NCBI RefSeq assembly: GCF_007896435.1
Contig: NZ_VCBL01000001.1
Coordinates: 2,479,078-2,543,077, forward strand
Direction of reading: 5' to 3'
Source of the DNA: Rummeliibacillus suwonensis
GTDB taxonomy: Bacteria > Bacillota > Bacilli > Bacillales_A > Planococcaceae
Length of the DNA: 64,000 bases
Below, one piece after another: positions 1 through 8,999 of this stretch. Numbering within the stretch: the first letter of the stretch is position 1; every line of letters starts with the position of its first letter. The position numbers and the translations under genes are program-made. The notes under the pieces are model-generated. The model was not told where the DNA came from, did no database searches, and saw nothing but the letters and a program-made list of their open reading frames with translations.

Positions 1-3
1 CCA

Positions 4-1875
4 TTATTCGTTACCCCCTTTTTCATTCATTAATTCTTCTTTAGAAATATGATAACCTAAATCATCTTTAAGTGAACGTACAATCATAGATCCAAAAGTG
101 ATTGCTAAGCCAATAATCAATACAGCTAGCGCCCATGGTTTATCTGCATCTGGATTATATAATGCACCAAAACCAGCTACGAATAAACCAAATACCATGA
201 CAAATGGAATAATAGAATTATTTGGCATATGGATATCTGAAATAGGTTCAGCATATGACATTCCTTCTTTATTCCCTTCCATCTTTTCAATCCAATAAGT
301 ATCTAGACCACGAACAAGTGGTGTTTGTTTAAAGTTATAATATGGTACTGGTTGTGGAATTGCCCATTCAAGAGTACGTCCATCTCCCCATGGATCGCGT
401 CCACATGGTTTGTTTTGAATAGTTGTAATAATAACATTGACAACTAACAGCACAACACCGATTGCCATTAAGAAAGCACCGATTGTTGAAATAAGGTTAT
501 ACGTATCCAAACCTTGGTTTGGTAAGTAAGTGAATACACGGCGAGGCATACCCATTAGTCCTAAGAAATGTTGTACAAAGAATGTCATGTGGAAACCAAT
601 AAAGAAGACTACAAATGTAATTTTTCCTAATGTTTCATTTAACATTCTATTAAACATAATTGGCCAATAGAAGTGTGCACCAGCAAATAATGCTAATACG
701 ATACCACCAACAATAACGTAGTGGAAGTGAGCAACGATGAAATATGAATCATGTAATTGGTAGTCAAGTGGAGCTGATGCTTGCATAACCCCAGTAACAC
801 CACCGGCTACAAATGATGGGATGAAACCAAGTGCATAAAGCATTGGTGTCGTTACTTTAATCGAACCGCCCCACATTGTACATAACCAGTTAAATACTTT
901 CATACCTGTTGGAACAGCGATTGCCATTGTTGCAACGGCAAAGATAGCATTGGCAGTTGCACCTAGACCTACAGTGAACATATGGTGAGCCCATACCATG
1001 AAGCCAAGGAAACCAATTAAGATTGTTGCAAATACCATTGAAGAGTAACCAAATAAACGTTTACGAGCAAATGTCGGAATGATTTCCGAATAAAGACCAA
1101 ATGCAGGAAGTACTAAAATATATACTTCTGGGTGTCCAAAAATCCAGAATAAATGTTCCCAAATAATTGTATTACCACCCATAGTATGATCAAAGAAGTT
1201 TGATCCAAACATACGGTCGAAAATCATAAAGAATAATCCCACTGTTAATGGAGGGAATGCAAATAAGATTAATGAACTTGATACAAATGTAGTCCATGTA
1301 AATAATGGCATACGCATAAATGTCATACCAGGAGCGCGCATATTAATAATCGTAACGATAAAGTTAATACCTGAAATTAACGTACCAGCACCTGAGATTT
1401 GTAAGCCAATTGCATAAAAGTCAATACCATGACCAGGTGATGCTAAAGATAGTGATGCATAAGAAGTCCAACCAGCATCAGGAGCTCCACCTAAAAGCCA
1501 TGAAAGATTGAGGAAAATTCCTCCCCAGAAGAATAACCAAAAGCCAAGTGAATTTAAAAATGGAAATGCAACGTCACGTGCACCAATTTGTAATGGTACA
1601 ACGGCATTCATAAAAGCGAATAGCAATGGCATAGCAGCAAGGAAAATCATCGTTGTACCATGCATTGTTATTATTTCATTAAAGAGTCCCGCACTTACAA
1701 AATCATTGTTTGGTTTTGCAAGTTGGATACGAATGAGCATTGCTTCAATACCACCGATAACAAAGAACAATGTACCGGCAATAAGGTATAAAATGGCGAT
1801 TTTTTTATGGTCTACTGTTGTTAAATAGTCCCAAATAGTTGCGCCAAAACCTTTTTTCTTTGCAGTTGAGCTCAA
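4..1875 (-). CDS. ctaD: Cytochrome c oxidase subunit I (caa3 type)
   Basis: Catalytic subunit of the haem-copper oxidase that reduces oxygen with electrons from cytochrome c and pumps protons. Counting from an upstream TTG at 1893 (629 codons), the haem a ligands are His78 and His391, the haem a3 ligand is His389 (AHFHYV), and Cu-B is held by His254 (HPEVY, with cross-linked Tyr258) and the pair His303-His304. I place the start at the TTG at 1875 rather than 1893: AAGGAGG lies 8 bases upstream of 1875, whereas the 1893 codon lies upstream of that ribosome site. This gives 623 residues beginning MSSTAKKKGFG. It follows ctaC and probably continues into ctaE beyond the left edge. Confidence 0.97.
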   Translation of the reverse strand: MSSTAKKKGFGATIWDYLTTVDHKKIAILYLIAGTLFFVIGGIEAMLIRIQLAKPNNDFVSAGLFNEIITMHGTTMIFLAAMPLLFAFMNAVVPLQIGARDVAFPFLNSLGFWLFFWGGIFLNLSWLLGGAPDAGWTSYASLSLASPGHGIDFYAIGLQISGAGTLISGINFIVTIINMRAPGMTFMRMPLFTWTTFVSSSLILFAFPPLTVGLFFMIFDRMFGSNFFDHTMGGNTIIWEHLFWIFGHPEVYILVLPAFGLYSEIIPTFARKRLFGYSSMVFATILIGFLGFMVWAHHMFTVGLGATANAIFAVATMAIAVPTGMKVFNWLCTMWGGSIKVTTPMLYALGFIPSFVAGGVTGVMQASAPLDYQLHDSYFIVAHFHYVIVGGIVLALFAGAHFYWPIMFNRMLNETLGKITFVVFFIGFHMTFFVQHFLGLMGMPRRVFTYLPNQGLDTYNLISTIGAFLMAIGVVLLVVNVIITTIQNKPCGRDPWGDGRTLEWAIPQPVPYYNFKQTPLVRGLDTYWIEKMEGNKEGMSYAEPISDIHMPNNSIIPFVMVFGLFVAGFGALYNPDADKPWALAVLIIGLAITFGSMIVRSLKDDLGYHISKEELMNEKGGNE

Positions 1876-1915
1876 AACCTTAACCTCCTTCAAAATGTTT
1901 CAAATCAAATTTACT

Positions 1916-3001
1916 TTATTTTTCTACAGATAGACCCATTAAGTAAGCTGCTAATGCATCAAGCTCTTGATCTGTGAATTTTTTACCTTTATTAATTTTT
2001 TCAGGTTGAGGCATTGTATTACCTGGTTTAACGGATTGTGGATCATTTATCCATTTTTTGATATTTTCAGTATTGTGATCTAGCACGCCAGCAACGCGAT
2101 TACGATCGCCAAATGTAGCAAGGTTAGGCGCTAATCCTGATCCTTTACCTACACCAGATGTAGCATGGCATGAAATACAGCTAGTTTTAAAAAGTTGTTC
2201 CCCTTGTTTTTCAAGGTCACCTGTAGCAACTTGTTTATCAGAAGCTTTCATTTCTTTAACCCAATTGTCAAAGTCTGATCTACTTAACGTTTTAACTTTA
2301 AAGTCCATCAATGCGTGTGAAGGACCACACAATTCAGCACATTTACCATAGAATACGCCGTCTTTAAGATCTTTTGATTCTTTGTCGAAAGTTAAGTAAA
2401 ATTTATTAACATTGTCGACATTTGTGTCCATTTTACCGCCAATAGCAGGAATCCAGAATGAGTGTTTTACATCCCCAGCAGTTAAATTGAAGTATACTTT
2501 TTCACCTGTTGGCACTACCAATTCTTGAGATGTAACAATTCCTTCATTTTTGTATTCAAATTGCCACCAATATAATTTAGCAGTTACATTAACTGTAACA
2601 GGTTTTTCCTGTCCTTCAGCAACTTTTGCGTCCATCGCCTTTGTATCAGCGAATTTATAAGTAAGAGCAACTGTTGGTACAGCTAAAATTAGAAGTAGGA
2701 CAATTGGAATAACCGTCCATAAAACTTCTAGTGCAGTACTACCTTCTACTTGTTTAGGGATCACGTCTTCCCCAACTTTTTTGCGTCGGAATTTGACAAT
2801 TGCAAGTACATAGATAATTACTACTACCAAAATAACTAGCGTCATAATAGCAACCGCTAATAACATTAGGTTATGCTGTTCTTTACCAACTTCACCCGCT
2901 GGAGTTAAGGTTGATAAATAATTTTTACCACAACCAGAAAGGAAAACGATAAGTGCTGTTAGCAATGCAAATAGACGCCACTTTTTAAGCCCTTTCATCA
3001 T
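1916..3001 (-). CDS. ctaC: Cytochrome c oxidase subunit II with fused cytochrome c domain
   Basis: Subunit II of caa3 oxidase, 361 residues. A lipoprotein signal ends LSGC (Cys24), two membrane helices follow (about 44-68 and 92-114), then the cupredoxin domain with the full Cu-A set (His180, Cys221, Cys225, His229, Met232), and a C-terminal class I cytochrome c with CISCH at 275-279. The fused cytochrome c marks the enzyme as caa3 rather than a quinol oxidase. It is the first of the ctaC-ctaD pair, 40 bases before ctaD. Two adjacent ATG codons (3001 and 2998) are both possible starts; a GAGGGG ribosome site lies about 11 bases before the first. Confidence 0.97.
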   Translation of the reverse strand: MMKGLKKWRLFALLTALIVFLSGCGKNYLSTLTPAGEVGKEQHNLMLLAVAIMTLVILVVVIIYVLAIVKFRRKKVGEDVIPKQVEGSTALEVLWTVIPIVLLLILAVPTVALTYKFADTKAMDAKVAEGQEKPVTVNVTAKLYWWQFEYKNEGIVTSQELVVPTGEKVYFNLTAGDVKHSFWIPAIGGKMDTNVDNVNKFYLTFDKESKDLKDGVFYGKCAELCGPSHALMDFKVKTLSRSDFDNWVKEMKASDKQVATGDLEKQGEQLFKTSCISCHATSGVGKGSGLAPNLATFGDRNRVAGVLDHNTENIKKWINDPQSVKPGNTMPQPEKINKGKKFTDQELDALAAYLMGLSVEK

Positions 3002-3095
3002 AGCTTAATTAAACCCCTCTTTCTTTGTTGTATTTCATGTGTAACCAGGACTGTGGTTGTTCTATATGAATTCTTTAAAAGAAAGAATCCCCAAA

Positions 3096-4013
3096 TTAGC
3101 TTAAGACGGAGAAAATAATCATTGAAACAAATAAAATAGTCATATAATTCAATGAATATATGAACATTCTGTTTGCCCATTTTAGATCGTCTTTCGCTTT
3201 AAAACCTTTCAATGCAAGCATGAGCCAACCAAGGTTCAATACAGTTGCAAGAATAATAAATCCTAATCCCAACTTCGTTAATAAAAATGGAAGTGGGCAC
3301 AACAGCACTACCCAAAATAGCATAGACTTTTTCGTTCTGTCAAAACCTTTTACAACAGGTAACATCGGGATACCTGCTTTACGGTATTCTTTTGTTCGCT
3401 TCATCGCAAGCGCATAAAAATGCGGAGGTTGCCAAGCAAACATAATACAAAATAATGCTAAAGGTTCAACACCTAGAGAAGGATCGACAGCAGCCCAACC
3501 AATAAGTGGAGGAATTGCACCGGAGATACTCCCTACAATTGTGTTACTTACATATTTTCTCTTTGACCACATTGAATACAAGACTACATAGCTTATAATT
3601 CCCGCAAGTCCCCAAACACCGGCAGCAAATGATGCCATAAATAACAAAATTTCACCCACAAATAAAAGGAGGAGGGCAACTGTCATGACAAACCGAGGCG
3701 AAAATCTACCAGTAACTGTTGGTCTTGACTTTGTACGCAACATGACAGGATCAATATCTTGATCAATATAATTATTCATCGCTCCTGATCCAGCAATAAT
3801 AAACATTGCACCTACAAGGGCATAGAACATTGTATCTAAATCCTGTAAAAAATGCCTACCTGTAAATTGATATGCTAACCAAAGTCCCGTAAAAGTAGTC
3901 ACTAAATTTGAATTAACAATTCCAATTTTAATAAGTGCTAAGAAATCTTTTACGAAAGAAGTTGCTTGTGGTCCATTATCTCTACTGGCAGATAATACCC
4001 GACTATTAGACAT
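3096..4013 (-). CDS. ctaB: Protohaem IX farnesyltransferase (haem O synthase)
   Basis: Integral membrane UbiA-family prenyltransferase, 305 residues, that adds a farnesyl group to haem B to make haem O for the terminal oxidases. The prenyl-diphosphate binding motif is visible as N-Y-I-D-Q-D-I-D around residues 81-88 with the following KSRP segment, and the rest is a series of hydrophobic helices. Start ATG at 4013 follows AAAGGAGGGG. It lies upstream of ctaC on the same strand and is divergent from ctaA, the next enzyme of the pathway, the arrangement known from Bacillus. Confidence 0.96.
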   Translation of the reverse strand: MSNSRVLSASRDNGPQATSFVKDFLALIKIGIVNSNLVTTFTGLWLAYQFTGRHFLQDLDTMFYALVGAMFIIAGSGAMNNYIDQDIDPVMLRTKSRPTVTGRFSPRFVMTVALLLLFVGEILLFMASFAAGVWGLAGIISYVVLYSMWSKRKYVSNTIVGSISGAIPPLIGWAAVDPSLGVEPLALFCIMFAWQPPHFYALAMKRTKEYRKAGIPMLPVVKGFDRTKKSMLFWVVLLCPLPFLLTKLGLGFIILATVLNLGWLMLALKGFKAKDDLKWANRMFIYSLNYMTILFVSMIIFSVLS

Positions 4014-4195
4014 TATACCCCTCCTTTCAATTTGATAAGCATAATCTGTTACCCTTACTATAACTAAAAACTATGATTATTTCTAGACGAAATATGAAAT
4101 AAATATGAAATTTTGGGTTCACAACTATAGGGAACTTCTAACCTCTAATACAACATATATATAGTAAATCATTTTTTCTGTCGAATTGTGAAGGT

Positions 4196-4236
4196 TATAA
4201 TACGAAATTATGAACAATTTGTGAAATGGTTTTCAC
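4196..4236 (+). promoter_or_regulatory. ctaA promoter -10 and downstream palindrome
   Basis: A perfect -10 TATAAT (4196-4201) precedes ctaA; no convincing -35 is seen. Twenty bases further, in the transcribed leader, is the palindrome GTGAAATGGTTTTCAC (4221-4236). Its core TGAAATGGTTTTCA is one central base away from the catabolite-responsive element pattern TGAAANCGNTTTCA, and it also resembles TTGTGAA-type sites used by redox regulators. Position after the start suggests a roadblock operator. The binding protein is inference. Confidence 0.5.
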
Positions 4237-4348
4237 GCACGAACATCCATACTTATTACAAGTTGTTTTTTCGCTCTATTTTCGATATCATCAAAACTGC
4301 AGGTATCACAAAAAGTGATTACTATATTCAAAGTAGGTGCAATTATTT

Positions 4349-5266
4349 ATGCAACAAAGTAAATACATGAAATGGTTTGCTGTTGCTGCAACAATTGGAA
4401 TGGTGCTCATTTTATTGGGTGGGGCACTCGTCACAAAAACTGATAGCGGTATGGGCTGTGGTAGAAATTGGCCTGATTGTAACGGTTCTTTAATACCAAA
4501 ACATATTACTCCTGAAGTATTTATAGAGTTTTCTCATCGTGTGGTGACTGGCTCTGTATCTATTTTAATCTTAATCTTGTCAGTTTGGTCTTGGAGAAAA
4601 CTTGGGGCTGTCCGTGAAGTGAAATTTCTTTCCTTTATGGCATTATTCTTCTTAGTAGCTCAAGCACTAATAGGTGCTGCACAAGTTTTATGGGGACAAG
4701 GCGACTTCATCTTAGCACTGCATTTTGGTATTTCTCTAATTTCTTTTGCAGCAGTATTTTTACTAACTTTAATTATTTTTGAGGTTGACCAGAAATTTAA
4801 TGCAAACAATGTACATATTGGTCGTACATTAAAATGGCATACAATTGGTGTTACGATATACTCCTATCTCGTAGTATATACAGGAGCACTTGTACGTCAT
4901 ACAAATTCAAGCTTAATTTGTCGAGATTGGCCGTTTTGTAGAAATGATGATATAGGACTGCCGGAGAATTTTTATGAATGGGTGCAAATGGGTCATAGAT
5001 TTGCTGCTGGTATCATCTTCATTTGGATATTGATCATCACAATCCATGTAATCAAACATTACAAATCCCAAAAAGTCCTTTATTGGGGATGGATTATAGC
5101 ACTAATAATTGTTTCGCTACAAGTAATAGCAGGTATGGGCATCGTTTTGTTACGCTTAAATATTGTTGTTGCCTTGCTGCACACTTTCTTTATATCATTA
5201 CTATTTGGTCTGCTATGTTATATGATTATGCTCATTTCTAGAAGCGATCAGAATCAAAAAAAATAG
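4349..5266 (+). CDS. ctaA: Haem A synthase
   Basis: Polytopic membrane enzyme that oxidises haem O to haem A, 305 residues from the ATG at 4349. The first half has the conserved pair Cys37 and Cys44 (CGRNWPDC) followed by Glu60 and His63 in a helix; the second half repeats this as CRDWPFC and a later MGHRF. A GTG at 4337 would add four residues, but TAGGTG at 4334-4339 is better placed as the ribosome site for 4349. Divergent from ctaB, with a strong terminator after the stop. Confidence 0.95.
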   Translation: MQQSKYMKWFAVAATIGMVLILLGGALVTKTDSGMGCGRNWPDCNGSLIPKHITPEVFIEFSHRVVTGSVSILILILSVWSWRKLGAVREVKFLSFMALFFLVAQALIGAAQVLWGQGDFILALHFGISLISFAAVFLLTLIIFEVDQKFNANNVHIGRTLKWHTIGVTIYSYLVVYTGALVRHTNSSLICRDWPFCRNDDIGLPENFYEWVQMGHRFAAGIIFIWILIITIHVIKHYKSQKVLYWGWIIALIIVSLQVIAGMGIVLLRLNIVVALLHTFFISLLFGLLCYMIMLISRSDQNQKK

Positions 5267-5307
5267 GAAGTGAACCAAATAACTTAAAGACAATCCCAAC
5301 AAAAGTA

Positions 5308-5349
5308 AAAATAGTATGCGTGGAAATGATCCAAGCATACTATTTTTTA
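5308..5349 (+). terminator. Terminator of ctaA
   Basis: Nine-base-pair stem ATAGTATGC/GCATACTAT (5311-5319 with 5335-5343) followed directly by TTTTTT. It ends the ctaA transcript before the first structured repeat. Confidence 0.85.
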
Positions 5350-5357
5350 TATACCAG

Positions 5358-5503
5358 ATAAAGTGAAGCTCCATCAATGGGGGTTTTCTTCATCCCCCAC
5401 TGATGGTTAGCTAAACCAATCGGACTTTTACGGGCAGTTCATCCCCCATCTTTCTCTCTATATCTTGAGATGGGGGTCTTACTGCCCGTTAAAGCGGGAT
5501 AAA
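5358..5503 (+). repeat. Structured intergenic repeat, copy 1 (full)
   Basis: Near-consensus full copy, 146 bp, in the convergent gap between ctaA and pycA. It opens ATAAAGTGAAGCT, then hairpin 1 (CCATCAATGGGGG with CCCCCACTGATGG), linker AAACCAATCGGACTTTTA, hairpin 2 (CGGGCAGT/ACTGCCCG outside, CCCCCATCT/AGATGGGGG inside), and closes GCGGGATAAA. Here it lies after the ctaA terminator, so it is not needed to end that transcript. Confidence 0.9.
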
Positions 5504-5555
5504 AACTCATGTGAATTTCTATAGAAAAAAGCAAGAAATCGTCCCAGTTTTTCAT

Positions 5556-8500
5556 TTATTCCATTTCAATCAATAAATCCCCTGTTGAAATAGCATCTCC
5601 TGATTCAACAAATATTTTTTTAATGACGCCATCTTTTGGAGCCTGCACAGTTGTTTCCATTTTCATCGCTTCCGTGATTAATAGATGTTCCCCTCGTTTG
5701 ACTGGGCTTCCCGGTGAAATAACTACTTTCAATACAGTACCCGGCATTGTTGCACCAATCTGATTGGCATTCGATGGATCCGCTTTTGGTTTACGTTCCC
5801 CAGCCACTTCAACTGTCATGTCTTGGATCACAATTTCACGAGGTTGTCCATTTAATTCAAAATAAAGGACGCGTGTACCATCATGCTGTGGTTCCCCAAT
5901 CGATACTAATTTAATGATCAGCGTTTTTCCTTTTTCAATTTCAACTTCGATTTCTTCACCAAGTCTTAACCCATATAAGAAAGTAAGCGTATCCAAAACT
6001 GACACATTATCGAATTTTTTGATGGTTTCCATATACTCTTCAAAAACTTTTGGATATAAAGCGTATGCCAAAATTTCATGGCTCGTAATCGGCCTATTAT
6101 ATTTGTTAAACAATTGATCTCGAATCGCTTTTATATCTATCGGCTCTAATAATTCGCCAGGTCTTACTGTAATCGGCTTACGACCTTTTAACACGACTTT
6201 TTGCAATTCTTTAGGAAAACCACCATATGGTTGTCCCAAGTAGCCCTGGAAGAATTCAATCACAGAGTCTGGAAAGTCAATCGTTTTTCCACGTTCTAAT
6301 ACAGATTCTTCATCCAAATCATTTTGGACCATAAACAATGCCATGTCCCCTACAACTTTTGATGATGGTGTTACTTTGACGATATCACCAAACAATAGAT
6401 TCACTCGTGAATACATCTTTTTGACTTCTTCCCAACGGTCTCCTAGCCCAACGCCTTTTGCCTGTTGTTGCAAATTGCTGTATTGACCACCCGGCATCTC
6501 ATGAACATAAATTTCTGAATGTGGACTTATCATGCCGCTTTCGAAATCTTTATAATATTTTCGAACATCCTCCCAATAATAGGACAACTTTTCTAACCCT
6601 TCAATATTCGCTCGAACCTGACGCTTGTTCCCTTTCATAGCATAGTACAAACTATTTGAACTTGGTTGAGAGGTTAAGCCAGCCATTGAGCCTAATGCTG
6701 TATCAACAATATCTACTCCCGCTTCTGCTGCCTTTGCATATAAGTAAATACCATTGCCACTCGTATCATGTGAATGTAAATGAATCGGTAAATCTACAGA
6801 TTCTTTTAATTCGGATATCAATCGATAGGCTGCTTCTGGTTTTAGTAAGCCGGCCATATCTTTTATGGCAAGAATATGGGCTCCAGCTGCTTCTAATTCC
6901 TTCGCCATATCTTTATAGTACTTTACAGTATACTTTGCTCTACTATCATCTAGAATATCTCCTGTATAGCAAATAGCCGCTTCTGCTATCTTTCCAGCGT
7001 TTCTTGTAGCATCGATGGCTACCTCCATCCCTTTGATCCAGTTTAAACTATCGAAAATTCGGAAGACATCGATCCCTGCATCTGCAGATTTTTGAATAAA
7101 CTCTCTAATCAGATTATCTGGGTAGTTTTTATAACCTACTGCATTTGCTCCTCGTAATAACATCTGGAACAATACATTTGGAATTTGTTCACGCAGTTTA
7201 AGTAATCGTTCCCATGGATTTTCTTTTAAAAAGCGATAGGCAACATCAAACGTTGCACCTCCCCACATTTCAAGAGAAAAGTAATTACTCATAATACGAG
7301 CTGTATCATCAGCGATGTCATGCATATCATATGAACGGACACGTGTAGCAAGTAATGATTGATGTGCATCGCGCATGGTTGTATCCGTTAACAATAGATC
7401 ATCTTGTGCTCGAATCCATTTCACTAAACCTTCAGGACCTTCTTTATCCAAAATCTGTTTTGTCCCAAAAGGAATGGCTTGAGAACGATCGATTTGCGGT
7501 TTATGTGACTTCGGATAGATCGGTTTTTGTTTCTTTTCAATCCCCGGAAAACCATTTATCGTCACATTACCGATATAACTAAGTAATTTTGTCCCTCGGT
7601 CACGCACTGGTTTAAATAAAAACAACTCCGGTGTAGAATCTATAAAACTCGTATCAAATTGACCATCTAAAAACTTTGGATGCTTTACCACATTCTCTAA
7701 GAACGGGATGTTTGTTTTGATGCCACGAATGCGGAATTCTTGTAGATTTCGATCCATTTTGGCTGCTGCTTCTTTAAATGTGTTTCCCCAAGTCGAAACT
7801 TTCACCAACAATGAATCATAATGTGGGGAAATAACTGCACCTTGGAAACCGTTCCCTGCATCCAAACGAACACCGAACCCTCCACTTGAACGATATACCG
7901 TTAGTTTTCCTGTGTCGGGCATGAAATGATTTTGTGGATCTTCCGTTGTCACACGTGATTGAATAGCAAATCCAAATAACGGTATTTTGGATTGCTCAGG
8001 AATATTAATGGTATCATCATGTAATGTATGACCATTGGCAATATTGATTTGTGCATGGACAATATCAATTCCTGTCACCATTTCCGTAATCGTATGTTCT
8101 ACCTGAACACGAGGATTGACTTCGATAAAATAAAAATGATCATCAGATACTAGAAATTCAACAGTACCTGCATTGATGTATCCAACATTCTTCATCAATT
8201 GAACGGCCGCATTACAAATTCTTTTCCGTAAATCTCGGGAGATCGAATTAGATGGAGCGATTTCTACGACCTTTTGATGTCTCCGTTGAATAGAGCAATC
8301 ACGTTCGTATAGATGAACGAGATTCCCTTCTTTATCTCCAAGTATTTGAACTTCTATATGTTTTGGGTAAAGAATGCATTTTTCAACATAAACTTCATCT
8401 GATCCAAAAGCCGCCTTTGCCTCTGATTTTGCACGTTCATATGCTTCCTGCGCTTCTTCTGCATTATGTATAACGCGCATTCCTCGACCACCACCGCCAA

Positions 8501-8987
8501 GAGCAGCTTTAATCATCAATGGATATTGATGTTTGTCACCAAATGCTAAAACCTCTTGCAGAGACTCTACAGGGCCATCTGTACCTGGAATAACTGGTAT
8601 TCCAGCTAAAACCGCTTGTTCTCTTGCTTTTACTTTATCCCCAAACATATCTAAATGTTTGGAAGTTGGACCGATGAAAATAATCCCTTCCTCTTCACAT
8701 CGTTTTGCAAACTCTAAATTTTCCGCTAAAAAACCATAGCCTGGGTGTATAGCATCTACACCTGACTTTTTGGCGATTTCTAAAATCCCTTCAATGTCAA
8801 GATAAGCATCAATCGGCTTCTTGCCATCCCCGACAAGATAAGCCTCATCTGCTTTATAACGATGAAACGAACCGCTATCCTCTCTTGAATAGATTGCCAC
8901 TGTGTGAATGTTCATTTCTGTACAAGCACGAAAAACACGAATCGCTATTTCGCCACGATTGGCAACTAGAATTTTATGAATCGGCAT
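5556..8987 (-). CDS. pycA: Pyruvate carboxylase
   Basis: Biotin enzyme of 1143 residues that carboxylates pyruvate to oxaloacetate to refill the TCA cycle. Order of domains: biotin carboxylase (about 1-450, with the glycine-rich ATP loop GGGGRGMR), carboxyltransferase (about 530-830, TTMRDAHQS), the pyruvate carboxylase C-terminal linking region, and the biotinyl domain with EAMKMETT, in which Lys1109 carries biotin. Length is standard for the single-chain enzyme. Start ATG follows AAGGGGG with 7-base spacing. It lies 12 bases after ftsW, as in B. subtilis, and is probably cotranscribed with it. Confidence 0.98.
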   Translation of the reverse strand: MPIHKILVANRGEIAIRVFRACTEMNIHTVAIYSREDSGSFHRYKADEAYLVGDGKKPIDAYLDIEGILEIAKKSGVDAIHPGYGFLAENLEFAKRCEEEGIIFIGPTSKHLDMFGDKVKAREQAVLAGIPVIPGTDGPVESLQEVLAFGDKHQYPLMIKAALGGGGRGMRVIHNAEEAQEAYERAKSEAKAAFGSDEVYVEKCILYPKHIEVQILGDKEGNLVHLYERDCSIQRRHQKVVEIAPSNSISRDLRKRICNAAVQLMKNVGYINAGTVEFLVSDDHFYFIEVNPRVQVEHTITEMVTGIDIVHAQINIANGHTLHDDTINIPEQSKIPLFGFAIQSRVTTEDPQNHFMPDTGKLTVYRSSGGFGVRLDAGNGFQGAVISPHYDSLLVKVSTWGNTFKEAAAKMDRNLQEFRIRGIKTNIPFLENVVKHPKFLDGQFDTSFIDSTPELFLFKPVRDRGTKLLSYIGNVTINGFPGIEKKQKPIYPKSHKPQIDRSQAIPFGTKQILDKEGPEGLVKWIRAQDDLLLTDTTMRDAHQSLLATRVRSYDMHDIADDTARIMSNYFSLEMWGGATFDVAYRFLKENPWERLLKLREQIPNVLFQMLLRGANAVGYKNYPDNLIREFIQKSADAGIDVFRIFDSLNWIKGMEVAIDATRNAGKIAEAAICYTGDILDDSRAKYTVKYYKDMAKELEAAGAHILAIKDMAGLLKPEAAYRLISELKESVDLPIHLHSHDTSGNGIYLYAKAAEAGVDIVDTALGSMAGLTSQPSSNSLYYAMKGNKRQVRANIEGLEKLSYYWEDVRKYYKDFESGMISPHSEIYVHEMPGGQYSNLQQQAKGVGLGDRWEEVKKMYSRVNLLFGDIVKVTPSSKVVGDMALFMVQNDLDEESVLERGKTIDFPDSVIEFFQGYLGQPYGGFPKELQKVVLKGRKPITVRPGELLEPIDIKAIRDQLFNKYNRPITSHEILAYALYPKVFEEYMETIKKFDNVSVLDTLTFLYGLRLGEEIEVEIEKGKTLIIKLVSIGEPQHDGTRVLYFELNGQPREIVIQDMTVEVAGERKPKADPSNANQIGATMPGTVLKVVISPGSPVKRGEHLLITEAMKMETTVQAPKDGVIKKIFVESGDAISTGDLLIEME

Positions 8988-8999
8988 ATAAAATCCCCC

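Noticed and set aside
2998-3180. Open frame of 60 codons between ctaB and ctaC
   Set aside because: Overlaps the end of ctaB in another frame, has no ribosome site and no recognisable sequence.
4188-4370. Open frame of 60 codons before ctaA
   Set aside because: Covers the ctaA promoter and start; no ribosome site for it, and the -10 box lies inside it.
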